Below, one piece after another: positions 45,942 to 58,885 of a DNA stretch of 64,000 nt. The DNA comes from Turnera subulata (taxonomy: Eukaryota; Streptophyta; Magnoliopsida; Malpighiales; Passifloraceae), in contig JAKUCV010000176.1 of the NCBI GenBank assembly GCA_028386065.3, forward strand, positions 144,938 to 208,937, in the 5' to 3' direction. Both the position numbers and the translations under genes were made by a program. Under the pieces are notes generated by a model. That model saw only the letters and a program-made list of their open reading frames with translations, had not been told where the DNA came from and did not search any database. Each line of letters opens with the position of its first letter. Position 1 is the stretch's first letter.

Positions 45942-46625
45942 CTAACGATTGGGTTCAGCTGTTACAGTAAAACCATTAGGAGTATTGACTATGTTAACCC
46001 TAATGACATGACTCCAAGCAAACCACATCCCACCTGAGTTGTTCTGGCCAGGCACCTCAAAACGATGTGTTGGTGGAAAGCGAAGAGGAATATTTCCATG
46101 ATCTCCGGTTTGCTCCCATCGAGTCTCGGTGAGAAGAACCATGTTTGGTTTGTACTGGTTCTTCAAATCTCGCAGGATCCGAGCAAAGTCTTGGGAACGC
46201 GCTGTGATACCCCTGCAGTTCCATACCAAAAGGCGAACCTTTGGCCAAGTAGGCGCTAATCCAGTTACTCGAGGAATGCTCTGAGCAGTCATTGTGATCT
46301 GGTAGTGACTACCTTCATTCAGAGTCTGGCAGGCTGGTTCCAACTGAAGATGCTCAAACCTGTCAGAGATAAAAAACATGGTGGAATTCGCCGTACCATA
46401 ATAGGAAGCTCGCAGAGTTTGTTGATGATCTAGGAAAATGACTTCTTCCATAGGGGTAATAAAAAATCGGGACGAATAGATTTCGTCTACAAAGACAAGG
46501 CGAGGAATTCTTCCTAGCTCCTCTGGCAATGGCCCCTCTGGCTCATTCACGATACTAAAGGACAACCGATTTCTCCTTCCTACGTTTGCACCTTCAACGA
46601 AAAAGACGGAGGAAGGGGCAGGCAT
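45942..46625 (-). CDS. Antisense ORF with partial LINE-type endonuclease domain
   Basis: 227 codons, ATG at 46625. Residues 1-125 match nothing I recognise (FFVEGANVGRRNRLSF, MEEVIFLDHQQ). From about residue 130 it reads as the first part of an L1-type endonuclease/exonuclease/phosphatase domain: VRLLVWNCRGI, then MVLLTETRWE, then NSGGMWFAWS. These give the N and E of the active site. The ORF stops before the catalytic D and SDH blocks, so nuclease activity is not expected. A TATA-like CTATAAAAG on the minus strand at 46712-46720 lies about 90 bp upstream of the start, and the palindrome array at 47186-47701 lies beyond. It looks like a captured fragment with its own promoter. It could also be a relic that happens to be open. 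Confidence 0.6.
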   Translation of the reverse strand: MPAPSSVFFVEGANVGRRNRLSFSIVNEPEGPLPEELGRIPRLVFVDEIYSSRFFITPMEEVIFLDHQQTLRASYYGTANSTMFFISDRFEHLQLEPACQTLNEGSHYQITMTAQSIPRVTGLAPTWPKVRLLVWNCRGITARSQDFARILRDLKNQYKPNMVLLTETRWEQTGDHGNIPLRFPPTHRFEVPGQNNSGGMWFAWSHVIRVNIVNTPNGFTVTAEPNR

Positions 46626-47185
46626 TTTCTCTTTACTTTTGATTTTTTTTACTAATCTCTCTTTCTTTGAAGTTAGCTTATAGTTTTTCTGTCTAATGAG
46701 CTTAATCCCTGTCTTTTATAGAATCAAATGTGCGGTGTCATTCTTCTAAAGGCAGACCCCTACCACACTTGGCAGAGCTTAAAAGATTCTCTGCCAAATA
46801 GAAACGCCAAGTTCATTATTACTAACCTCCAATTTTGTAGCTAATCAAATATCTGTTTTGTTGAAAATTTAGGCCTAAATTGCATTATTGATCCGACACG
46901 GGATTTACTGTCTATTTAGCTAGGTATCGGAGACTATCAAAGTCCAACCGACAAGACAATTTCTCGAGCCCGGTGCACTGATGACAAGAAGAAAATTTCT
47001 CTTAGTGGCAGAGGGATACTTACCATCTCTTGAAATTGTCACAACGTTTTCATCTCCATAACTCGTGTATTATCCGTTGCTAATTTGAGCACCCGAGGCT
47101 CTACTAAATCTGTTTTGTAGGGACAGCTCGATTCGGACGACAAGCACAGTTGAACAAGCAAGGACCTCACTAAGCAAATAGCGAA

Positions 47186-47701
47186 AACATCGATGTTCCG
47201 CTGACCAACATCGATGTTGAATGCATCACACAAGTGGCAGAATGACAAAAACATCGATGTTTAGTATCGAAACATCGATGTTCAGGTAAGTCTTTCAAAT
47301 TCTTCCTCATAATATCGATGTTCAAAACACCAAACATCGATATTTGCACGTATGAGTTGATTTTCAAAAATATCGAGTGCTAAAAACATCGATGTTTTGA
47401 CACCAACATCGATGTTTAACCATAGTGCTTAACCATCAGATTGGCAGTATACCAACAACATCGATGTTTTCGTACAAACATCAATGTTTGCAAAAATGGG
47501 TCTTTTAGCCGAGAGCAAAAAACATCGATGTTTCAGTTAAAACATCGATGTTGGGAAGTTACCGTTTAAAAATATAGCCGTTGGTCCCAAAAACATCGAT
47601 GTTCTCTGAAAAACATTGATGTTGGAACGTTACAGTTTTAAAAAAAAATATAGTCGTTGGGGAGCCTCAACATCGATGTTTTGGGTGAAAACATCGATGT
47701 T
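47186..47701. promoter_or_regulatory. Internal palindrome array between divergent ORFs
   Basis: Sixteen sites in eight pairs, centres about 47191/47212, 47254/47273, 47314/47337, 47387/47407, 47461/47482, 47527/47545, 47594/47616 and 47674/47695. Four are decayed by one base (for example AACATCAATGTT and AACATTGATGTT). CCGTTGG/AACGGC words occur at 47562-47585 and 47717-47742. The array separates the minus ORF ending its upstream side at 46625 from the plus ORF at 47895. Confidence 0.88.
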
Positions 47702-47755
47702 GTGTCGTTAAAAACTAGCCGTTACTGCTCACAACGGCTAGCTTTTTGGCTCCTC

Positions 47756-47764
47756 TATAAAAAC
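47756..47764 (+). promoter_or_regulatory. TATA box for the 417-codon ORF
   Basis: CTATAAAAACTC, 55 bp after the last palindrome and 139 bp before the ATG at 47895. The intervening leader is very pyrimidine-rich, as in plant 5' UTRs. Confidence 0.7.
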
Positions 47765-47894
47765 TCAACTTTTTCTTCTCCTTCTCACCTACAATCTGAT
47801 TTCTTTCATCCTTTTACAATCTCCATACAACTTCCTTTCCTCTCTTGTCCATTTCCACTCCTTTTCCCAAATTCTTCTCCCTTTCCTATACACC

Positions 47895-49148
47895 ATGGCT
47901 AGTAGAAGAAGCTCTAAAGGCAAAGATCCTCTTCAAGAGCATCCCACCAAGAGAAGGAGCTCATCTAGCTCAGGGAACCAATACCCTGTGGAAGGAACTC
48001 ATATCTGGTTCACTTCCCGTTCACAGCTACATCGATACAACACCCTCTTTGCCAAAAGACTCATTGCACCTCCTAGATATCTACCTGATGAATATCCACA
48101 AGAAAAGCAATACACAAACCTACCCAGACTTCTTCAACAATCACACCTTTGGGAGTTTGTCACCAGGAGCAGACATGAGTACAATGCCGACTTCATCTGG
48201 GCATTCTACTCGACATTAACTCGGGAAGGAGAGGTTCTATCTGCTCAAATCAATGGAAAGGTCATCCAACTCACCTTGGAGCAATTCGGGGCATTCGCAA
48301 AATTGCCCGTCCAAGGGCACGATATATCCGGCTATGGGGGAGATCATTTTCTTACTCAGTATGAGATTCCTCTTCTTGCAGAGCTTGGCATCACAGAAGT
48401 AAAGAGGAATCGTTCCGGCCGTCCCACCATTCATTCGATTAATCCGGAATATCGTGTGCTGTTCTATCTTGTCACCCGTGTGATCAAACCACGAGCAGGG
48501 AGTCACACCACCATGACCATTGAAGACGAGAAGATTCTTCACGCCATTCTACACGGTGCACCCATTAATTGGGGACGACTCGTTTTCATGCACATGGCGG
48601 AACAGGCCAACACCGACCATCCACTGCCCTATGCGTTTCTGGTCACCGATATTCTGCTTAGCGCAGGTCTTAATCCGTTGGAAGACACCCTCACCACGGC
48701 AGCCAAGTCTTGGGCAATATCCGATGCCACATTCAGAACCGGACAAGCTGCTGAGGGAGCTCAACCGCCTCACCAACCCGCAGAGCAACAAGCCGAAGCA
48801 TCTCAAGCAGGCTCTTTCCTTGCTCTTCCTGCACCTGCTCCTCGACCTCCTGGCGCTACCCTCGACTCAATTGCGGCCACTCTACGCAGCTTAGGAAGGT
48901 CAATTGAAAGAATCGACATCGAAGTACAAAGGCAAGGACGTGACCTGCGTGCCTATTTTGATCACATCAACTACAATCCTCCACCATACTACCAAGGTTA
49001 CGATTTTGGTGGTAATGAGGATGATAATGATGATGAGGAGGATGAGGACTATGCTCCCATGGACATTGAGCAAGAAGAAGATGATGAAGAAGATGAAGAC
49101 CATGAGGATAATAATGATGATGATGATGACCTTAGCCCATCCTTTTAG
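47895..49148 (+). CDS. Envelope-like / putative plant transposon protein (Transposase_32-like)
   Basis: 417 codons from ATG in context ACCATGG. Residues 1-30 are basic and serine-rich (ASRRSSKGK, KRRSSSSSG), a possible nuclear signal. Residues 35-235 form a globular domain with FVTRSRHEYNADFIWAFYST, then GKVIQLTLEQFGAFAKLP, then NPEYRVLFYLVTRVIKP. This pattern resembles the plant-specific putative transposon protein domain (Pfam Transposase_32) that occurs in SIRE/Athila-type envelope-like ORFs. A Q/A/P-rich linker follows (265-315), then a short helix with LRSLGRSIERIDIEVQRQ (about 322-345), then an almost purely acidic tail (370-417). I see no signal peptide or membrane helix, so a true envelope role is doubtful. 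It sits between its own TATA box and the PPT. Confidence 0.75.
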   Translation: MASRRSSKGKDPLQEHPTKRRSSSSSGNQYPVEGTHIWFTSRSQLHRYNTLFAKRLIAPPRYLPDEYPQEKQYTNLPRLLQQSHLWEFVTRSRHEYNADFIWAFYSTLTREGEVLSAQINGKVIQLTLEQFGAFAKLPVQGHDISGYGGDHFLTQYEIPLLAELGITEVKRNRSGRPTIHSINPEYRVLFYLVTRVIKPRAGSHTTMTIEDEKILHAILHGAPINWGRLVFMHMAEQANTDHPLPYAFLVTDILLSAGLNPLEDTLTTAAKSWAISDATFRTGQAAEGAQPPHQPAEQQAEASQAGSFLALPAPAPRPPGATLDSIAATLRSLGRSIERIDIEVQRQGRDLRAYFDHINYNPPPYYQGYDFGGNEDDNDDEEDEDYAPMDIEQEEDDEEDEDHEDNNDDDDDLSPSF

Positions 49149-49375
49149 GATTTTTTTTTTGCTTTGTTTAAATTTATGTCTTCCATGTTTAAGTATCTTT
49201 TAAATTGAATCAAATGCTTCTTATTCTTGTTTCTTTTTGCTAATGACAAAAGGGGGAAAATAATCAAGTAAGTATATGCACCAAGTCAGGGGGAATCATG
49301 AATTGAAAAGTTGAAAAATATAGGGGGAATTAATCTCCCTTAAGAACTCATAAAACTTGGCATATACTAACATGA

Positions 49376-49457
49376 GTTTGTCATTATCAAAAAGGGGGAA
49401 ATTGTTAGGACTAATGCTTCCATGTTTCATTTCAGGGTTTTGATAATGACAAACTAA
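49376..49457 (+). promoter_or_regulatory. Polypurine tract flanked by inverted repeat
   Basis: AAAAAGGGGGAAAT ends at 49401, just before the 3' LTR. The arm TTTGTCATTATCAAAA (about 49378-49393) upstream pairs perfectly with TTTTGATAATGACAAA (about 49437-49452) inside the LTR, so the PPT-U3 junction would sit in the loop of a stem. Confidence 0.85.
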
Positions 49458-50831
49458 CCAAAGCTCCATTCATGAATTCATTCCTTGAAGAAAAGCAAAA
49501 AGACATCAATCAATGAAGCACAAGTCTAAGACAAAGGAGTACAAGATTTGAAGCAACAAGGATGAAGATATATAGAGAGTTCATCTATAGGAAATCCTTG
49601 TAAATGGTAACTCAAGTACTCCAAGTTAATGCTCAAACCAAAAATCATTTTCCTCATGCATTTCATAAATCATGTAAGTCATAAAACTGGTTTTTGAGTT
49701 CAAAACATCGATGTTCTTAGAACAACATCGATGTTGCATCAAGTCGATTTTAAAATCTTTTTGGCAGTAGCAAGAAAACATCGATGTTGGATTATAAAAC
49801 ATCGATGTTCTTGTGACCGTTGGTCAAAACATCGATGTTTACAATCCAACATCGATGTTCATGAAAACCTGTCTTTGAAATAAAATTTTGCCGAAGCCAA
49901 AAAACATCGATGTTGGCCAATTAAACATCGATGTTTCACAAAACATCGATGTTTCATTTTCCAACATCGATGTTCTGGCAAAGACCCTTTTTCATCATAT
50001 TTTTGCGAAGCCAAAAAACATCGATGTTGCAATGAAGAACATCGATGTTGTGTATGAAAACATCGATGTTCTAAAATGCAACATCGATGTTTCACTAGCC
50101 GTTGGCTCAATTATTTAAATGCAACGGCGAAACATCGATGTTCTTGATCAAAACATCGATGTTGTGCCGTTATGGGCAGAAACCTTTTTCAGACAAACAT
50201 GCTAAACTTTCATAAAGGTTTCAGAAATTGTTCCCAATGATCATATGCATCTTTTAGACTATAAATAGAGGCCTTAAACCTCATTTTCAGATTGATCAAC
50301 TCCCATATACATTCAAGCATTCTTTGAAAATCATTCAACAAATTTTTGAGCTATAACTTGTGAGAATTCTGAGTTGTTCAATAGAGCTTTCCTTTGTACT
50401 CATATCCACTCTATTAGAGAGTTTTGCTTGAGAGATTGTAAGTGTTATTCATACACCACAAGGGAGGATTGTTCCCTTGAGAGAAGTCTTAAGGTGTGGT
50501 ATCCTTAAGCAAGAGAGTAGGATTCTTGTGATTAGAAATCCTAGAAAGTCTTGAAGTGAGGTATCTTCAAGCAAGTATATTGAGGTTCATGTGACTTGAA
50601 CTCTCAGGTTGTAAAACGGTTTGTTAAGCACCCGGAAGCTTAACACTAGATAGTGAACTCTTCAAGTGAGTCTTGAAGGACTGGATTAGCCACAAGTTAG
50701 TTGTGTGTGAACCAGTATAAAAATCTTTGTGTCCTTCATTCTTTAAATTCCGCATTCAATTCCTGCCTATTTCCTTTTTATTCGATTTTCGCTATTCACC
50801 CCCCCTCTAGCGAAGGGTCATTGTTCTAACA
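49402..50831 (+). repeat. 3' LTR of non-autonomous element
   Basis: 1430 bp. It has the same 16 palindromes (about 49703-50163), TATA box at 50260 and hairpin chain. A patch at 50614-50745 differs from the 5' LTR and resembles the solo LTR at 32806. Confidence 0.95.
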
Positions 50832-50836
50832 GTCAA

Positions 50837-51850
50837 CACATGAGAGTGATTCCAAAAGTGATCTAGGTGTTGCCTTAATTACAAGGAGATTTGTGAAATT
50901 CATGAAAAGGAGAAACCTCAAGGAAAGAAACTTCAGAGGTGTGAAGGTTGATGAATCAAAGAAAGAGCAACTTTTGTGTTATGGTTGCAATCAACCCGGG
51001 CACATCAAGGCCGAGTGCCCCAACATACGAAAACCCAAGTTCAACAACTTCAAGAACAAGGGGAAGAAAGCAATGACTGCATGGGATGACCTTGATTCAG
51101 TTGATGAATCAGACGAAGAGGAATTGGCAAATCTTTGTCTTATGGCACAAGAAGAAAGAGAGGTAAATCATTCTAACTCATCTAGCTTTCCTTTTGATGA
51201 ACTATATGATGCATATGAAGAGTTATTTGAAAGCTTTAAAGCCATAGCTAAGACAAACAAAGCATTGAAAAGAAAAATTGATCTACTAGAATCTAAAAAG
51301 AAAGAGTGCATGATCAAAAATGAAGAAATTGCTAAAAGTCTGACTTTGTGCAATAATGGCTTTGAAGACGCCAAAGCGGATAAAGAAACTTTTGCTAAGT
51401 CAAAAAAGAATCTTGTGCAACAAATTGTTACATGTAAAGAAGAAAATACAAAACTTGCACATGAAAATTTAAACCTGAAAAGGACTGTAGAATCTCTAAA
51501 AAGTATGCTCGAAAAGTTTGATCATAGTAGTAAAGGTTTACATATGATACTAAGTCAACAAAGGCATACATTATAAAAAGTAGGTGTAGGGGCTACACAT
51601 CATGTGTGTGGACAGCATGTGAGTCCAACACCATTTTCAAAAATATGGAAAACTAAAAAGAATCATGAAGCTAAGTTCATTACACCTGTATCCAGTCATA
51701 ATGTCACGTGTCATTATTGCAAAAGGCATGGACACAAAATAAAAAATTGTATTTTTAGCAAGAAGCATTGTCCTATAAAATTTATGTGGGTACCTAAAGG
51801 TACCAATACTAACCTCCAAGGACCCAAGCTTGTGTGGGTACCAAAAACCT
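50837..51850 (+). pseudogene. SIRE-like gag, 3' part
   Basis: Continuation of 42119-42759 after the nested element. The long piece 50893-51576 has RRNLKERNFRG, the first knuckle CYGCNQPGHIKAEC, an acidic segment (SVDESDEEELANLCLMAQEE) and a coiled-coil. After a stop at 51576 the piece 51604-51852 has the second knuckle CHYCKRHGHKIKNC and two WVPK motifs (FMWVPK, LVWVPKT). This two-knuckle order is the reference that shows what the shorter gags at 44247 and 58829 have lost. Confidence 0.85.
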
Positions 51851-51852
51851 GA

Positions 51853-55353
<3,501 letters not shown>

Positions 55354-55358
55354 GCCAA

Positions 55359-56932
55359 TGTTAGAACAATAGCCCTTCGCTAGAGGGGGGGTGAATAGCG
55401 ATAATCGAATAAAAACGAAATAAGCAGGAATTAAATGCGGAATTAAAAGAATGAAGGACACAAGAAATTTATCCTGGTTCACACACACTCTACTAGTGTG
55501 GCTAATCCAGCCCTTCAAGTCTCACTTGAAGATTTCACTATCTACGTTAAGCTTACGGGTGCTTAANNNNNNNNNNNNNNNNNNNNNNNNNNNNNNNNNN
55601 NNNNNNNNNNNNNNNNNNNNNNNNNNNNNNNNNNNNNNNNNNNNNNNNNNNNNNNNNNNNNNNNNNNNNNNNNNNNNNNNNNNNNNNNNNNNNNNNNNNN
55701 NNNNNNNNNNNNNNNNNNNNNNNNNNNNNNNNNNNNNNNNNNNNNNNNNNNNNNNNNNNNNNNNNNNNNNNNNNNNNNNNNNNNNNNNNNNNNNNNNNNN
55801 NNNNNNNNNNNNNNNNNNNNNNNNNNNNNNNNNNNNNNNNNNNNNNNNNNNNNNNNNNNNNNNNNNNNNNNNNNNNNNNNNNNNNNNNNNNNNNNNNNNN
55901 NNNNNNNNNNNNNNNNNNNNNNNNNNNNNNNNNNNNNNNNNNNNNNNNNNNNNNNNNNNNNNNNNNNNNNNNNNNNNNNNNNNNNNNNNNNNNNNNNNNN
56001 NNNNNNNNNNNNNNNNNNNNNNNNNNNNNNNNNNNNNNNNNNNNNNNNNNNNNNNNNNNNNNNNNNNNNNNNNNNNNNNNNNNNNNNNNNNNNNNNNNNN
56101 NNNNNNNNNNNNNNNNNNNNNNNNNNNNNNNNNNNNNNNNNNNNNNNNNNNNNNNNNNNNNNNNNNNNNNNNNNNNNNNNNNNNNNNNNNNNNNNNNNNN
56201 NNNNNNNNNNNNNNNNNNNNNNNNNNNNNNNNNNNNNNNNNNNNNNNNNNNNNNNNNNNNNNNNNNNNNNNNNNNNNNNNNNNNNNNNNNNNNNNNNNNN
56301 NNNNNNNNNNNNNNNNNNNNNNNNNNNNNNNNNNNNNNNNNNNNNNNNNNNNNNNNNNNNNNNNNNNNNNNNNNNNNNNNNNNNNNNNNNNNNNNNNNNN
56401 NNNNNNNNNNNNNNNNNNNNNNNNNNNNNNNNNNNNNNNNNNNNNNNNNNNNNNNNNNNNNNNNNNNNNNNNNNNNNNNNNNNNNNNNNNNNNNNNNNNN
56501 NNNNNNNNNNNNNNNNNNNNNNNNNNNNNNNNNNNNNNNNNNNNNNNNNNAAAACACATTTTGTGATTGAAATGATGCTATGAAATGCATGAGTAAAACT
56601 TGTTTTATTTTGAGCCAATGCCTAAGAGAAGTTGAGTGTTTTACCTTGTACAAAGGGGTCCTAACTTCTCTTGCTCTTTTTGCACTTTAACTCTTGACTT
56701 CAATTCTTGAGCAAGTTGTTCTTGACTTCACTTCTTTTTACTTGACATTGCCCTTGTACTTTTTGAGTTCCCAACTCATCTTTCTCTTCTTGCTTGTAGC
56801 TTCAAATTGATCACAATGTTTGAGCTCTTCTTCTTTGCTTGATTTCTTTTTGCTTCAAGGATGTCATCAATTGAGCCAAGGTTTGTCATTATCAAAACCC
56901 TAAAATGAAGCAAGGAGGCATGAGTTCTAACA
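55359..56932 (-). repeat. 3' LTR of minus element, with gap
   Basis: Both sides of the gap match 58886-60720 almost exactly. The last bases before the internal region are GTTCTAACA. Confidence 0.9.
55567..56550. other. Assembly gap (984 N)
   Basis: The equivalent interval of the partner LTR (about 59095-60338) is about 1245 bp and holds the hairpin region, TATA box and 22 palindromes, so the N run is probably about 260 bp too short. Confidence 0.95.
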
Positions 56933-56970
56933 ATTTCCCCCTTTTTGATAATGACAAACAACTGGAAGTA
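56895..56970 (-). promoter_or_regulatory. Polypurine tract and inverted repeat, minus element
   Basis: The minus strand reads AAAAAGGGGGAAATTG into the LTR. On the plus strand TTTGTCATTATCAAAA begins at about 56882 and its inverse TTTTTGATAATGACAAAC at about 56943, as in the element at 42765. Confidence 0.8.
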
Positions 56971-57213
56971 TATGCCAATTTTTATGAGTTTAACATAAGG
57001 ATAATTCCCCCTATGTATTTCAAATTGTGATTCCCCGTAACTATACTTCTTATTATCTTCCCCCTTTTGTCAATAGCAAAAAGAAATAATGATAAGAAGA
57101 GGTTGAGAAGTGCTTATGTAAGAAATAGGTGGAGCTTTGAACAAGTGCAACATATTATCTACACCTATACACTTCTATATGTGCCAAAATAAAAAATGTT
57201 AGAATGCTTAGCT

Positions 57214-57246
57214 GAACATCGATGTTGTGATACTCAACATCGATGT
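57214..57246 (-). promoter_or_regulatory. One palindrome pair after gag
   Basis: Centres at 57220 and 57241, 21 bp apart. The place corresponds to the two pairs at 45596-45703 of the longer family member. Confidence 0.85.
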
Positions 57247-57397
57247 ATTGACACTTCTGCTCAAATTTCGAAGCTCTTCATCATCCCTTTGTTCCCCCTA
57301 TCTTTTTGCCTAAATAAAGGGTACCTACAAAAACAACACTCATCCTTGCATTTCTACAAGAATTGATTAAGAACTTGGATGCTTCTTTGGTTATTTG

Positions 57398-57424
57398 CTT
57401 GGAGCATCCGCAATCAAGGTACCA
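57398..57424 (-). pseudogene. Vestigial protease motif WYLDCGCSK
   Basis: Nine codons of the SIRE protease start, unmutated except for DCG in the D-S-G position. The flanking sequence on both sides matches 45480-45580, so the pol deletion was inherited from a common ancestor. Confidence 0.8.
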
Positions 57425-57463
57425 AAGTACACTTGATGCCTTCAAGCATACCTGCAAAACAAA

Positions 57464-58829
57464 TCAAAGGGATTTTGGTACCCAAATCTTTTTGGGTCCT
57501 TGGTGGTTAGGAATATAGTATTGATGAGCATCTTCTTGAGCCCAATGCCTATGCCTAGTAAAACATACCGGGGCAATGTGACCTATTCTGTTACAATAGT
57601 GGCAAATGACATTTGGATTGTGCATTCTTCTAGGTTGGTTATAGGTATCATATTGCCTATGTTCATGCAATCTATCATACTTGTCTTCCCTAGGTATAAT
57701 CTTGTTTTCCCTAAATTGAGTCATATGTTTCCTAGGTTTAGTATATTGTAGCCTTTCATTTTTTAACGGTGCGTATATGTGATCTTGCAACGTTAGCATT
57801 TGATCTACCATTGTAAGCATACATTTTAGCATAGTGAACTTTTCCACTACTTGCATTTGGTTTGGCATTTTGAGCATATGACCTTCTATGATGAATACAT
57901 GATCTTGTGTCATGAACATGTGATCTAATATGATAAGTAGAAGATGAAGCATCATGTTTATGTGTCTTAGCATTAAGCACAGTAGGTTTGACATCATTTG
58001 ACACATTAGATGCACCTAATCCTTCTTTTTGTGTTGGACTTCTTTGTTGTCCTAGAAGAAGATTAAGACTATCTCTACCATTAGTAAACTTCTCTAATGT
58101 ATTCTTCAAATCATCAACTTGATGCTTAAGAGATTCATTCTCTTTTCCCAATTCAACACAAGAACATACATTTGAGGATATCTTCTCATTAAGTTCATTG
58201 CAAGACATATTAAGAGCATGCTTTTCTTTTCCAAGCTCATCAATTTTGCTTAACAACTCATCCTTATCATGTGATAATAATTCTACATTATTTTCTAGGG
58301 TCTTGTTCTGTTTCTTTAAGTTCTTATTAACATTTGAAACAGAAATGAATTTACTATACAATTCACTAAATGCATCTTGCAGCTCTTCAAATGTATAATC
58401 ATCATTCGAATAGGAAGTACTTACCTCTTCCGGAGATTCTTCATTTGCCATGCAACAGAGGTTGACAGTTTCATCTTGCTTGCTGTCGGTTTCCTCATAG
58501 ATGACTCCCAGCATTTCCCACATCTCCTTGGCCGTTGCGCAGTGCGAGATCATTTGATAGTCATTCGGATTGACTGCACATTGGAGCATGTGTATTGCCT
58601 TGGAGTGGTTTTCGATTCTTTGGATGTCATCTTCGTTGTACCCTGCTTCCGTCCTTGTCGGAACTTGAACGCCATTCTTTATCGTTAGCCAAGCTGCAAA
58701 GTTATTGGCTTGGATGAAGATTCTCATCCTTTCCTTCCAATATGCGTAATTTGTCCCGTCAAAGAATGGTGCACGGGTAGTGGATTGTCCTTCAATGATT
58801 CCTGCATACAAATAATTTGAACAAGCCAT
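57464..58829 (-). pseudogene. Gag of minus non-autonomous element, one frameshift
   Basis: ATG at 58829. It runs in one frame to about 57760, then a single-base shift near 57770-57790 continues it to 57464. It has the same layout as 44247-45464: a gag N-terminal half (APFFDGTNYAYWKERM, EMWEMLGVIYEE), a direct jump to an acidic part (QDETVNLCCMANEES), a coiled-coil of about 150 residues, then a histidine/arginine/serine repeat region (RSHVHDTRS, RSYAQNAK, RSNANVARSH). A CCHC knuckle CHYCNRIGHIAPVC and a GPKKIWVPKSL end complete it. The repeat region is absent from the longer element. Confidence 0.88.
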
Positions 58830-58871
58830 GGAAATTTACCTCTCAAACGGTTAAGTCTTTCAGAGAGTTAG

Positions 58872-58884
58872 GCTCCGCTACCAA
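58872..58884 (-). promoter_or_regulatory. Primer binding site, minus element
   Basis: The plus strand reads GGCTCCGCTACCA, that is TGGTAGCGGAGCC on the minus strand, one or two bases from the LTR. Confidence 0.8.
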
Positions 58885-58885
58885 T

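Larger units (their letters stand above)
42765..50831 (+). mobile_element. Non-autonomous SIRE-like retrotransposon with gag and extra ORFs
   Basis: 8067 bp. LTRs at 42765-44191 and 49402-50831, perfect TSD GTCAA (42760-42764, 50832-50836), PBS and PPT present. The internal 5.2 kb carry an open gag (44247-45464), a vestige of the protease start (45504-45533), an antisense ORF with a LINE-endonuclease-like part (45942-46625), a palindrome array (47186-47701) and a 417-codon ORF (47895-49148). There is no integrase, RT or RNase H, so it must be mobilised in trans. Near-identical LTRs and open ORFs suggest recent insertion. Confidence 0.92.
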
